Shown: positions 1 through 8,014 of the stretch, one piece after another
Layout: every line of letters begins with the position of its first letter
How positions within the stretch are numbered: position 1 is the stretch's first letter
DNA from: Caldifarciminota bacterium UBA3073
GTDB lineage: Bacteria > Hydrothermota > UBA3073
Assembly: GCA_002366725.1 (NCBI GenBank)
Contig: DFBT01000007.1
Span: forward strand, 2,105 to 29,260
Reading direction: 5' to 3'
DNA length: 27,156 nt
The notes under the pieces: generated by a model
The model's database searches: none
What the model was told of the DNA's origin: nothing
What the model saw: the letters and a program-made list of their open reading frames with translations, nothing else
Translations under genes and position numbers: made by a program

Positions 1-40
1 AATGACATCCCTCGCAATGACATTCCTCGCAACGACATTA
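1..40. repeat. Partial TCATTGCGAG-type dispersed repeat
   Basis: Two near-identical units, CTCGCAATGACATT at 11-24 and CTCGCAACGACATT at 26-39, are the complement of the ATGTCATTGCGAGG units at 13664-13692. The sequence is non-coding and runs off the left edge of the window. The rest of 41-93 shows nothing else recognisable. Confidence 0.6.
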
Positions 41-93
41 CTCCTGAAAACCGCAATAAAAAAATCATGGGTAATCTGCGTCCAATTTTTTTC

Positions 94-122
94 TTGACAT
101 TCATTTATTTCTAAGGTATAAT
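94..122 (+). promoter_or_regulatory. Consensus sigma-70 promoter for the DUF3857 gene cluster
   Basis: A perfect -35 hexamer TTGACA lies at 94-99 and a perfect -10 TATAAT at 117-122, separated by 17 bases. Transcription would begin near 129 and run through a hairpin-forming element (137-232) before reaching the first gene at 269. The three following genes are all on the plus strand, so this promoter probably serves at least the first. Confidence 0.85.
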
Positions 123-136
123 AGGTGGCATTTTTT

Positions 137-232
137 TGCAAAAGCTCACGGAGTCCGTCCTTACGGATCCGTATCCATATCCATACGGATGCCGTGCACG
201 GATCTTGAGATGGATATGGACAAGCTTTTGCA
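137..232. repeat. Inverted-repeat element in the leader of the first gene
   Basis: Perfect 10-bp ends TGCAAAAGCT (137-146) and AGCTTTTGCA (223-232) enclose about 76 bases with further internal palindromy around CCATATCCAT and a CCATACGG core at 181-188. The interior shares the ATCTCAAGATCCGT phrase, here on the minus strand near 198-213, with repeats elsewhere in the window. It lies between promoter and ribosome binding site, so it would form a hairpin in the 5' untranslated RNA. It may be a miniature mobile element or a leader structure. Confidence 0.55.
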
Positions 233-268
233 CTACAGTATTAGTGGTCAATTAAACGGGAGGTAAAT

Positions 269-2191
269 ATGCGTAAATGCTTACCTTATGTAATAGTGGG
301 GGGATTCATTTGCTTATTCTTAAACTGCGCGCTTAGGAAAATGACCCCACCCGATGCGTTCTTTGAGCTATCCGGGGAGGATTATCCCGAATCCCACGGG
401 GTGGTGATTTTTGATTCGACATTCGTTAAGTGGAATCTTGACGGTACGGGAAGTGAGCGCATCCATCGCTGTGCAAAGGTGTTTACCACCTATGGTAAAA
501 ACAAGTACGGTGAAGCAACCTTCAGCTATCTTGACAATTATGACACCCTTGTCGTGAAATATGCACATACCATTACACCCGACGGCAAATTGATTCCCGT
601 TGCAATGGAGAATATAACGGATAAGCCAATGCCGGCGTGGAAGGGTTCGCAGTTTCTTATACCCAATTTGCGGATGGTTAAGATCGTGTTTCCCGAACTT
701 GAAAAGGGCAGCGGCGTAGAATACGAGGTTGAATACATCGAGCACAGTCCGGCATTTGACTCCTTATTCGATTCCTGGTATCTGTTTGAAGGCGAGGAGC
801 CGATTGAGACAAAATATCTGCAAATTTGCCTACCGGAGGAGATGCAGCCCAGATACGAAGTGGTTCAAGGCAAGCTTCAGCATGGGGAGTTAGATGCAAG
901 AGATAGAAAGATATACACCTGGGAGGCAAAAGATGTTGCACCCATTATAAAGGAACCGGCAATGCCGCCTCTAACAGATGTGGTAACGAAATTGGTGATC
1001 ACGACCCGACCATCGTGGGAACAGGGCTCAACATGGTACTACAATATGTGTGAACCGGTGCTGGTTGCAGATAGTGCGGTAAAATCAACGGTACGGGATT
1101 TGATAAAAGATGAAATCAGGTTTAAGAATACACTCAATGCGTTGTACGAGTATGTGAATAAAAAGGTGCGGTATGTGGAAACGAAAATACTTGGTAAACA
1201 CGGTGGATTCGAACCCCAGCCAGTATCTTTTACCCTCAGGAATAAATACGGAGTTTGTCGCGATAAGGCGGCACTGTTGGTCGGCCTTTTGCGTGCCGCC
1301 GGAATTGATGAGAGTTATATGGTACTCACAAATCCGGTGATGGAATTTGTCGATGAAATACCGGCACTGAGCCAGGCAAACCACGCAATAGTGGCGATAA
1401 GTACGGACACGGGATGGATGTATCTCGATCCAACGGCAGAGTACTCGGTTGAGTGGCTCACGCCATTTGAGAGCAACAAGCCCGTACTTGTTTGTACCAA
1501 AGACGGTGAGCAGTTACTTTATACACCCAAACAGCCATCAGATGCAAATACAATGGAGGTCAAGGCAACGGGCAAAATTGGTAGAAATCGCGAATTGAAA
1601 CAGACCATGGTTATGCGGGGTAAAGGCGTTATGGATATGTCGTTGCGCCAGCTTTTTAAATACATACCAAAGGAACAATTCAAGCAAATGATATTGCAGT
1701 CCATGAGGTCTACCTATGGTAAAGCAACTATTGATTCAATCTGTTCGGGCGACCCCGAGGATTTCTCAACGCCGATGAATATAACTATTTACATTACGAT
1801 CCCGGATTTTCCCACTGTTATCGGTGATGAATGGCGTATAGGTGGAACTGGCAGGGCGAATATGTCAACCATAAGTGGTAATCCCTGGGCACTCGAAGAG
1901 CGTAAATACCCGCTGGAACTTCAATTTGCGTTGAAGAATTGTACTGAGGGTGAGTTATTCTTTCCAGAGGATATGAAAGTAAAGCTATTACCAGAACCGT
2001 TCGAGTACGACGGGAAATATATGAAAGTCACCGGTTCACAGAAGGTTGAGGGAAACCGTATTACTTCCGTGGGCGAGGTAACACTCAAAGAGCACCGTAT
2101 TCCACAAGAGGTGTATAAGGAGTTGAAAGAAGTGATGGAGCAGTTTAGAAAATACAGTGAAAAAGAAATTATATTGGTTAAAAAAAATTGA
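269..2191 (+). CDS. DUF3857 / transglutaminase-like exported protein
   Basis: A 640-residue protein. An N-terminal hydrophobic stretch ends at Cys20 (LFLNC), so it is probably exported and possibly lipidated, although Asn before the Cys is not typical. The N-terminal half resembles DUF3857 domains, which precede transglutaminase-like domains in many Gram-negative exported proteins. The transglutaminase-like core has a complete Cys-His-Asp triad: Cys330 in YGVCRDKAALL, His372 in NHAIVAIS and Asp387 in MYLDPTAEY. The C-terminal 200 residues look beta-rich. A strong GGGAGGT site precedes the ATG. It is followed, after a 222-bp gap, by a paralogue lacking the triad. The substrate is unknown; cross-linking or proteolysis in the periplasm is possible. 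Confidence 0.8.
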   Translation: MRKCLPYVIVGGFICLFLNCALRKMTPPDAFFELSGEDYPESHGVVIFDSTFVKWNLDGTGSERIHRCAKVFTTYGKNKYGEATFSYLDNYDTLVVKYAHTITPDGKLIPVAMENITDKPMPAWKGSQFLIPNLRMVKIVFPELEKGSGVEYEVEYIEHSPAFDSLFDSWYLFEGEEPIETKYLQICLPEEMQPRYEVVQGKLQHGELDARDRKIYTWEAKDVAPIIKEPAMPPLTDVVTKLVITTRPSWEQGSTWYYNMCEPVLVADSAVKSTVRDLIKDEIRFKNTLNALYEYVNKKVRYVETKILGKHGGFEPQPVSFTLRNKYGVCRDKAALLVGLLRAAGIDESYMVLTNPVMEFVDEIPALSQANHAIVAISTDTGWMYLDPTAEYSVEWLTPFESNKPVLVCTKDGEQLLYTPKQPSDANTMEVKATGKIGRNRELKQTMVMRGKGVMDMSLRQLFKYIPKEQFKQMILQSMRSTYGKATIDSICSGDPEDFSTPMNITIYITIPDFPTVIGDEWRIGGTGRANMSTISGNPWALEERKYPLELQFALKNCTEGELFFPEDMKVKLLPEPFEYDGKYMKVTGSQKVEGNRITSVGEVTLKEHRIPQEVYKELKEVMEQFRKYSEKEIILVKKN

Positions 2192-2253
2192 AACTTAAAA
2201 GTGTCTAACCTACTTAAAGATAGTCAGGTTTCTGAAGGTCTTCTTGTCCCAAA

Positions 2254-2333
2254 TGGAGTTAATCCGTCAGGATTTTAGATAAATGGTAGCACTATGCAAT
2301 AGTGCTCCATAAAAGGCTAACGCCTTAACTCCA
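2254..2333. repeat. Nested palindromic element between the two DUF3857 genes
   Basis: Outer arms TGGAGTTAA (2254-2262) and TTAACTCCA (2325-2333) enclose an inner hairpin with arms AGCACTAT (2288-2295) and ATAGTGCT (2299-2306) and a GCA loop. The inner stem extends by TGG/CCA with one bulged T. There is no T-run after it, so it is not an obvious terminator. It may be a small palindromic repeat or an RNA processing site. Confidence 0.5.
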
Positions 2334-2413
2334 AAGTCTTACGCAGTTTCTTTTGTTGGATTAGCTCCAGAAACAACTCAGGTTGTGATTTTTGATTTTA
2401 CTACGGGGGGATT

Positions 2414-4282
2414 ATGCTATGGCTTTTTGTTATATTTAGTTTAGTATTACCACGACCCGATGCGCGGGATTATCCCGGTGCTTCTGCTATATATGTGCTT
2501 GACAGCACAAGTGTTTTGGTAAAGGTCGATCTTAGCGGGCAGACCTACCGTCATGTTGTTATGCGTGTTTTTGATAAGCGCGGGCGGGACAAACACAGTA
2601 ATTTTATGCAGAGATACGATGCGGATAACGAGAAGGTAGAGCTCTTGCTCGACAAGACACATACAATTAAGCAAGACGGTGATACGGTGGAGATTTCCAG
2701 AGAGGAAGGTATAGGTGATTTATCTACCGTCAGCGCAGCAATGGCACCCGCCTATTCAAATGCGAGAATCAAGTTATGTGCATTTGGGGGTGTGGAGCCC
2801 GGCGATTTTCTTGAATATACATCGGAAAAGTCCAGAAAAAAGCCAAAGGATAAAACGAAGGCCTTGTTCGGAACCATTAAATTCGCTTCAGACGAACCGA
2901 TAATGCACAAGGTATTCGTATTGGAACTACCCGGGGACTTGAGAATAAAATATAAAATAGTGGGTGATGTAAAGGTGGATAGTGTTCTCGGAGAAGGAAA
3001 AACTATTTACACATTTTCATCCGATTCGATTGTCCGTATAAGTCATGAGGAATGGATGTTGCCGATAGAGGCAGTTGGACAAAGGGTGGTATACACCACA
3101 TTCACTTCGTGGGATGATGTCGGCAGTTGGCTTCGCGATGATTTCGAGAAGAGCATCGAACATAAAGGTGAATTGGCAAAGAAGGCGAAAGAACTCGGTA
3201 ACATAAAGAGCATTTGTGAATCGGTCGCACTGGATTGGCGCGATATACCCCTGGGATTTGACGATATCGGATTTAGACCGAAGAATACCAAAAATATATA
3301 TAAAAATAGGTATGGTTCACCACTTGATAAAGTTGCGCTACTTGTGGCAATGTTGAGGAGCATAGGCAAGAAGGCATATCCCGCGTATATTGCTTCAAGC
3401 GGTATAGATGAGGATATACCCACGCCAATATATTTTGATGGTATAGTTGCAGCAGTTGACACGAACGGGGAATACATATTTCTCGACCCCGTTTTCCCAT
3501 CCGGACGCCTCTCTGTCTCGGGGGTGAGCGGCATTCTCGACGGTGATAAAAAAATCTACCCATTACCATTTAATCGTGGTTGCGGTACCTGTTTCATAGT
3601 AAAAGAAGATACGGCGGTATTCTATCAGATGGACAAAGCACCATCCAAATCAGAAATCAAGGCAGAGCTAACACTTTCCGAAGATGGCAACCTTCGGGGC
3701 AAAATAGTGGGAACGCTCAGGGGCGTCGATGCCGCTTGTGCACGCAAGTATTGGCGCGGTAAGAATCCGAAGGAACTCAAGCAGGTGTTCGAGGAATTTG
3801 CAGCGAGGATTAAGCCCGGAACAAAGGCCCTTTCATGGAAAGTTTCTGATCTTGACAGTGTTTTAAGCCCCGTGGGTGTCGAATTCGAGTTCACATCACC
3901 CGAATATCTCGTGAAACTCCCCGATGAATATAGGTTCAGTTTGATAATGAATATATTTGGATTCGTGCCATTATCGAGTTATTTTGGGTGTGAATCCAGA
4001 AAATACCCGTTCACTGTACTGTCGCCCCGCATCAGCGAATTGAGTACCAAAATCGAATTACCCGCCGGGCTCAAGCTCACCTACATTCCCGGTTCTCTTC
4101 ACATAGACAACAACCTGTTGCTCTCATCGTGTGATTTTGAATATGAAGGGGGGGCTCTTTCCTACAAAGTTATATGGGGATTTAAAAAGGGGATATATGA
4201 ACCCGGAGATTATGGTAGATTGGAGGATGCTCATACCGAGTTTGTCTCGCCCGAGCGTAGTTTCGTGATATTAAAGGAATAA
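2414..4282 (+). CDS. DUF3857 protein with degenerate transglutaminase-like domain
   Basis: A 622-residue protein with a short hydrophobic signal sequence (about residues 1-13) and the same domain order as the upstream gene. The start is fixed by GGGGGGAT just before the ATG. The motif that carries the catalytic Cys in the paralogue reads YGSPLDKVALL here, with Pro303 in place of Cys. The His position aligns with Asp342 in FDGIVAAV, while Asp358 in IFLDPVFP is kept. The fold is therefore probably intact, but thiol catalysis cannot occur. A structural, binding or regulatory role beside the active paralogue is the simplest reading. Only 19 bases separate it from the next gene, which suggests co-transcription. 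Confidence 0.75.
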   Translation: MLWLFVIFSLVLPRPDARDYPGASAIYVLDSTSVLVKVDLSGQTYRHVVMRVFDKRGRDKHSNFMQRYDADNEKVELLLDKTHTIKQDGDTVEISREEGIGDLSTVSAAMAPAYSNARIKLCAFGGVEPGDFLEYTSEKSRKKPKDKTKALFGTIKFASDEPIMHKVFVLELPGDLRIKYKIVGDVKVDSVLGEGKTIYTFSSDSIVRISHEEWMLPIEAVGQRVVYTTFTSWDDVGSWLRDDFEKSIEHKGELAKKAKELGNIKSICESVALDWRDIPLGFDDIGFRPKNTKNIYKNRYGSPLDKVALLVAMLRSIGKKAYPAYIASSGIDEDIPTPIYFDGIVAAVDTNGEYIFLDPVFPSGRLSVSGVSGILDGDKKIYPLPFNRGCGTCFIVKEDTAVFYQMDKAPSKSEIKAELTLSEDGNLRGKIVGTLRGVDAACARKYWRGKNPKELKQVFEEFAARIKPGTKALSWKVSDLDSVLSPVGVEFEFTSPEYLVKLPDEYRFSLIMNIFGFVPLSSYFGCESRKYPFTVLSPRISELSTKIELPAGLKLTYIPGSLHIDNNLLLSSCDFEYEGGALSYKVIWGFKKGIYEPGDYGRLEDAHTEFVSPERSFVILKE

Positions 4283-4301
4283 ATTATAAGTGAGGTGTTT
4301 T

Positions 4302-5123
4302 ATGCGTAAATACTGTCTCATTATCGGTATCGTTCTCCTGGGTTGTGTTATCGGCGGGAAAGTGTATGGCAAGTCGGGAGTGTTCTTGAAGTACAAATGG
4401 GTTGAAGGTCGGGAGTTAAGCTATGAGACAAAGTCGACGATAAATTCGACGACTGAAATGGGCGAGGGTATGACCCAGACCTCCATTACTTTCCTAAGAT
4501 ATAAGCTCAAAAGAAGGGTGGACAAAGTTAGCGGCGATACGGTGGTGATCACCGTTACCTACGAAGAGGCGGAAGGTACCGTTGAAACTGGTGCTCAGAC
4601 GATGCCCATTCCGGGACTGGATGAACTGAATGGTGTTAAGGTAACACTAACTTTAAGGGGAACCAAGGTGATCGATCGAGATATAAGCGAAGACTTATCA
4701 CCGCAAGTAAATGCACAGGTGGAGGGGATAATTTCGGGTATCGAACGAGACCTTGATTTGCTGTCTGGTGGTGGGGAGATAAAACCGGGTGGCAAATGGG
4801 ATGTCGAATACGAAAGCGATGGAGAACAGACCAGGAAACACTGCACAGTCGAGGGATTTAAAGAAATGGACGGATTGAGATGTGCAAAGATAACCTGCAG
4901 TTCCCAGATCGATATCGAGCAGGAAAAAGCCCAACAGGGTATGGAGGTAAAGTTCACAGGCAAGGGGAAAGCCGAGGGTGTAATATATTTTGCGATAAAG
5001 GAGGGTTATAAAGTTTATGAAAAAAATTCTGCCTCAATTGAGGGGAAGGTGGAGATTCCCGCCATGTCGCGCTCATTCAATTCATATACCGATGTTGCCG
5101 GTGAGGTAAAACTTATACACTGA
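4302..5123 (+). CDS. Small exported lipoprotein of unknown function
   Basis: About 273 residues from the ATG at 4302. I prefer this start to the GTG at 4290 because GAGGTG lies just upstream of it. The N-terminus MRKYCLIIGIVLLGC ends in a good lipobox (LLGC, Cys15), so it is likely a lipoprotein; signal peptidase I cleavage near VYGK is the alternative. The rest is a beta-rich sequence without cysteines of obvious catalytic meaning, and I recognise no enzyme motif. It opens with a YKWVEGRELSYE segment, a style seen in exported proteins of unknown function. Its place behind two DUF3857 proteins, with 19 bases separating it, suggests one periplasmic or outer-membrane assembly. Confidence 0.7.
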   Translation: MRKYCLIIGIVLLGCVIGGKVYGKSGVFLKYKWVEGRELSYETKSTINSTTEMGEGMTQTSITFLRYKLKRRVDKVSGDTVVITVTYEEAEGTVETGAQTMPIPGLDELNGVKVTLTLRGTKVIDRDISEDLSPQVNAQVEGIISGIERDLDLLSGGGEIKPGGKWDVEYESDGEQTRKHCTVEGFKEMDGLRCAKITCSSQIDIEQEKAQQGMEVKFTGKGKAEGVIYFAIKEGYKVYEKNSASIEGKVEIPAMSRSFNSYTDVAGEVKLIH

Positions 5124-5176
5124 ATTCCTTTTGCAGATTTTAGATTCTGGATTGTAGATTACAGGTTGGGGAAGGT

Positions 5177-5932
5177 ATGAAATCGAGAGAGCTTGCGGAA
5201 CATTTGGATGAGCTCCTGCGGGTAAGAGAGATAGAAGATGTCCTCTTGAACGGTCTCACCGTTGAGAATAAAAGTGAGATTGAAAAGATAGCCCTCGCCG
5301 TAGATGCCTCGCTCGACGCATTCAGAGAGACGAAGTCAATTGGGGCAAACCTGCTTATCGTTCACCACGGTCTTTTGCACAGAGAGAAAACATTTCCAAT
5401 CACTGGACCGCTTTACGAGAGAATTAAATTTCTACTGGATAACGATATAGCTCTATATTCTGTCCACCTGCCCCTCGATGCACATCCCGAACTCGGCAAT
5501 AATGCGCAGGCAGTAAAAGTGCTCGGCGGACGAGAGGGAAGAGAGTTTGGTAGAGAAGGTGGAATATATATAGGGAAAGAGATAATATTTGATGAGCCCA
5601 TTTCTTTTGGGGAGCTCGTAGGAAGGGTTGAAAAAAGATTTAACACCCGGCCCATCGTATGGAGCTTCGGGGGTGACGGGGTAAAGAGTATAGGATATAT
5701 AAGTGGGGGAGGGATAGGTTTTCTTAAAGAGGCAATCCAATTGGGAGTCGACACCTTTGTGACGGGTGAGCCGCGCCACAGTGCCTACTGGACGGCAAAG
5801 GAATCGAAGATGAACTGTATATTTGCCGGTCACTACGCAACGGAAACCCTCGGGGTAAAGGCACTGGGTAAATATATCAATGAGAAACTCGGAATCGTGG
5901 TGGAGTTTATTGAACTGCCAACGGGGCATTAG
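5177..5932 (+). CDS. NIF3 family dinuclear metal-centre protein
   Basis: A 251-residue protein, the usual length of the short NIF3/YbgI form. Family motifs appear in order: NGLTVENK near residue 24, the metal-binding LIVHHGL near 60, SVHLPLDAH near 95, the glycine-rich ISGGGIGFLKEA near 175, TGEPRH near 195 and the C-terminal metal ligands in AGHYATE near 215. Members form hexameric rings with a two-metal site in each subunit, and the cellular role is still debated (hydrolase-like). GGGGAAGGT precedes the ATG. The gene is separated from the DUF3857 cluster by 53 bases made of GATT-rich phrase repeats. The next gene is convergent. Confidence 0.9.
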   Translation: MKSRELAEHLDELLRVREIEDVLLNGLTVENKSEIEKIALAVDASLDAFRETKSIGANLLIVHHGLLHREKTFPITGPLYERIKFLLDNDIALYSVHLPLDAHPELGNNAQAVKVLGGREGREFGREGGIYIGKEIIFDEPISFGELVGRVEKRFNTRPIVWSFGGDGVKSIGYISGGGIGFLKEAIQLGVDTFVTGEPRHSAYWTAKESKMNCIFAGHYATETLGVKALGKYINEKLGIVVEFIELPTGH

Positions 5933-5962
5933 GAGATTTTAGATTGCAGATCGGGAACAGGA

Positions 5963-5988
5963 CCCTCCCCGCCCATGGCGGGGTAGGG
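5963..5988. repeat. GC-rich hairpin in the convergent region after the NIF3 gene
   Basis: A perfect 7-bp stem CCCCGCC (5967-5973) / GGCGGGG (5977-5983) with loop CAT is extended outward by CCCT/AGGG past one bulged T. It lies between the ends of two convergent genes and could stop transcription from either side, but there is no uridine tract. A GTGCCCTTCGTGG phrase follows at about 6047-6059, related to phrases near 12586 and 19088. Confidence 0.55.
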
Positions 5989-6076
5989 AAGGGTAACCGA
6001 CCATCTATATTTCTCTGCCTCTAAATGGTTTCGGTGTTCTTTGTGCCCTTCGTGGGAGAAAGACAGGTTATCTATT

Positions 6077-6859
6077 TTACTCCCTTTTGAAACCCTTGTA
6101 AAGTTCGTAAGCATCATCCACCGAGGCTTTTTCGTGCACAATTGCCCGCACCGCGCGTATCATCGCAACGGGATTCTCCGACTGGAATATATTTCTTCCC
6201 ATATCCACTCCCACCGCTCCATGGTTCACAACATCAAATGCGAGCTTGAGTGCGTCTTTCTCTGGAATCTTCTTCCCCCCTGCGATCACCAGTGGAACGG
6301 GACAGCTTTCCACGACCTTCTCAAAATCCTCACAGTAATATGTCTTGACAAAATGTGCACCCATTTCGGCGGCGATACGACAACATAGACCGAGGTACTT
6401 TGCATCTCTCGCCATTTCCCTTCCCACAGCTGTAACGGCGAGAACGGGAATACCGTATTTTTCTCCCTCATCCACGAGTCTCGAAAGATTCACAATGGTT
6501 CGGTGCTCATATTCACTTCCTATATAGATCGAGAGAGCAACTGCCGATACATTTAGACGGATGGCATCCTCAAAGGAAACGGTGATATCCTCGTCGGATA
6601 GTTCCTTACCAATGATGCTGTTACCCCCAGATACCCTCAGTACAATGGGTATGGGGGCAACGGGGTCTACCGAAGTGCGCAATACTCCCCTCGTCAGCAT
6701 CAGTGAATCCGCGTGGGGAAGAAGTGGCTCAATCGTTTTTCCGGGGACCTCAAGTCCAGTCGTGGGACCGAGAAAATATCCATGGTCAACTGCGAGCATA
6801 ACGGTGTGACCATCCTCTTTAATTATATGACTCAGGCGGTTCCTTAATCCCCAACACAT
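6077..6859 (-). CDS. LsrF/DhnA-type class I aldolase
   Basis: About 260 residues from the ATG at 6859, which GGGAGGTGAT precedes; a longer in-frame start at 6925 lies inside repeat sequence and is rejected. The sequence closely follows E. coli LsrF by memory: TVMLAVDHGYFLGPTTGLE near residue 19, YIGSEYEH near 112, the KTYY segment with the predicted Schiff-base Lys172, VIAGGKK, and GVDMGRNIFQS near the C-terminus. LsrF acts as a thiolase on the phosphorylated autoinducer-2 product. No other lsr gene is in the window, so a different sugar-phosphate aldolase role in the DhnA superfamily is equally possible. It is the last gene of the minus-strand run, 157 bp after bactofilin. Confidence 0.85.
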   Translation of the reverse strand: MCWGLRNRLSHIIKEDGHTVMLAVDHGYFLGPTTGLEVPGKTIEPLLPHADSLMLTRGVLRTSVDPVAPIPIVLRVSGGNSIIGKELSDEDITVSFEDAIRLNVSAVALSIYIGSEYEHRTIVNLSRLVDEGEKYGIPVLAVTAVGREMARDAKYLGLCCRIAAEMGAHFVKTYYCEDFEKVVESCPVPLVIAGGKKIPEKDALKLAFDVVNHGAVGVDMGRNIFQSENPVAMIRAVRAIVHEKASVDDAYELYKGFKRE

Positions 6860-6887
6860 AACATCACCTCCCGATTTCAAGCAATGC

Positions 6888-7010
6888 CTGCCTACCGCCC
6901 ATATCCATACGGATCTCATGTCCATCTCAAGATCCGTAGGGACAGGATTCTGCGAACGAGTCTGTGACCTGAGGACGGGTCGTATGACCTATACAGGTCG
7001 TATGACAGGC
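6888..7010. repeat. Repeat-filled spacer between bactofilin and the aldolase gene
   Basis: This stretch holds a CTGCCTACCG phrase near 6888, a CCATACGG core at 6905-6912, an ATCTCAAGATCCGTAGGGAC phrase near 6925-6945, and a direct repeat GGTCGTATGAC at 6978-6988 and 6996-7006. All but the last belong to families seen elsewhere in the window. Part of it would be read as an N-terminal extension of the aldolase if the longer start were used. Confidence 0.6.
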
Positions 7011-7015
7011 ATGGA

Positions 7016-7414
7016 TTACACAGATTTAATCGCTTCCTGCGTCTTGGCGGCAGGTGTTTCCTTTCTCTCCATACCCGGTTTCTCCTCGGACATTTTGCAG
7101 AATCCATCGAAGGTAGCACCCTCTTCTATGGTGAGTCTCTTGCAAATTATGTCTCCGTTGATAACGGAGCCCGTCTTTAGTTCGACCTTACCTTTACTCT
7201 TTATGTGCCCGATTACCTTTCCGCCTATCAGTGCATCCTTCGTTCTTATTGTGCCCTTTACGACCCCCGTCTTTCCGAGTACGAGTGTGTCGCTGACGGT
7301 GATCTCACCCTCAACCATGCCGTCTATCCTTACCCCCCCGTCTGCCTTCAGATTGCCCTTGAGGTATGTGCCAGCTGTCAGGATATTTGTCAGTCCTCCT
7401 CTTCCCTCTCTCAT
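7016..7414 (-). CDS. Bactofilin (polymer-forming cytoskeletal protein)
   Basis: About 132 residues, typical for bactofilins. The centre is a right-handed beta-helix pattern of short hydrophobic repeats: GTYLKGNLKADGGVRIDGMV, then GEITVSDTLVLGKTGVVKG, then ALIGGKVIGHIKS and VINGDIICKRLTIEEGA. A flexible polar tail follows (residues about 105-132). Bactofilins assemble without nucleotide into filaments at the membrane and shape the cell or position wall enzymes. The start at 7414 is set by GGAGGTG ending just before the ATG; a GTG at 7420 overlaps that site and is rejected. No M23 peptidase gene, a frequent partner, is adjacent. Confidence 0.9.
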   Translation of the reverse strand: MREGRGGLTNILTAGTYLKGNLKADGGVRIDGMVEGEITVSDTLVLGKTGVVKGTIRTKDALIGGKVIGHIKSKGKVELKTGSVINGDIICKRLTIEEGATFDGFCKMSEEKPGMERKETPAAKTQEAIKSV

Positions 7415-7525
7415 ATACACCTCCGTAAAAAAAACGGTAGTGTTAAAATACTTGATCTCGGTTTTGCCCTGCCAAAGTCATGCGAATATTTATCCCGGAA
7501 AAAGCAGGACGAAGCTCGTGACCTC

Positions 7526-8014
7526 CTAAGCGCTCTCACTATTAAGCAGGGTGGTGCCAATAATTGAGAACATTTTGCGGGGATCTTCCTCCACCCCCTT
7601 CACTACAACATTGAGGAATGGAGAATCTATAGTGCCTATTCTCAGATGGGCTCCGACTAAATAGGTGATTACATCCACCACTTTATTGAGATCGAACGAT
7701 ATGTCAATATTGAGGTTTCTCAAAATTTCTTTTGTTGTAAGGAACTTTCTTCCGGGCATGGCGAACCCGGGAACGAGATAGGTTATATCATCAAAACCCA
7801 TTGCGCTGCGACCCTCGCTGAGGATTGCATATATCTTGCACCCGGCAAACTCGGCTCTCACCAATTTTGCGATGTTACTTCCATAGTTCGGCGTATTCTC
7901 CTCATCCACCGGGAATATCACGGCAATACTTCTTGCATTTTTCACCACCTCACCCACATCAACGATCTGTTTTTTCATGGGCAGCGAAAGGAGATATCTA
8001 ATGGGTTTTATCAT
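7526..8014 (-). CDS. Unrecognised protein, possibly with a GT9-like half-domain
   Basis: A 162-residue protein with no family I can name. The segment SIAVIFPVDEEN followed by a helix and KIYAILSEG resembles a Rossmann-type beta-alpha-beta start like the N-terminal half of family 9 glycosyltransferases, but no catalytic half follows. The C-terminal part (DISFDLNKVVDVITYLVGAHLRIG) looks helical. There is no signal peptide. The ATG overlaps the stop of cdd as ATGA, so translation is coupled and it belongs to the same transcript. A 111-bp gap then leads to bactofilin. It could be a regulator or scaffold for envelope synthesis, but that is a guess. Confidence 0.65.
   Translation of the reverse strand: MIKPIRYLLSLPMKKQIVDVGEVVKNARSIAVIFPVDEENTPNYGSNIAKLVRAEFAGCKIYAILSEGRSAMGFDDITYLVPGFAMPGRKFLTTKEILRNLNIDISFDLNKVVDVITYLVGAHLRIGTIDSPFLNVVVKGVEEDPRKMFSIIGTTLLNSESA

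Noticed and set aside
6859..6925. Longer N-terminus for the LsrF-like protein
   Set aside because: The extra 22 codons read through the dispersed CCATACGG repeat, and a strong GGGAGGTGAT lies before the internal ATG at 6859.
6918..7529. Plus-strand ORF of 203 codons opposite bactofilin
   Set aside because: The bactofilin beta-helix repeat is clear on the minus strand; this ORF begins in dispersed repeats and has no family signal.
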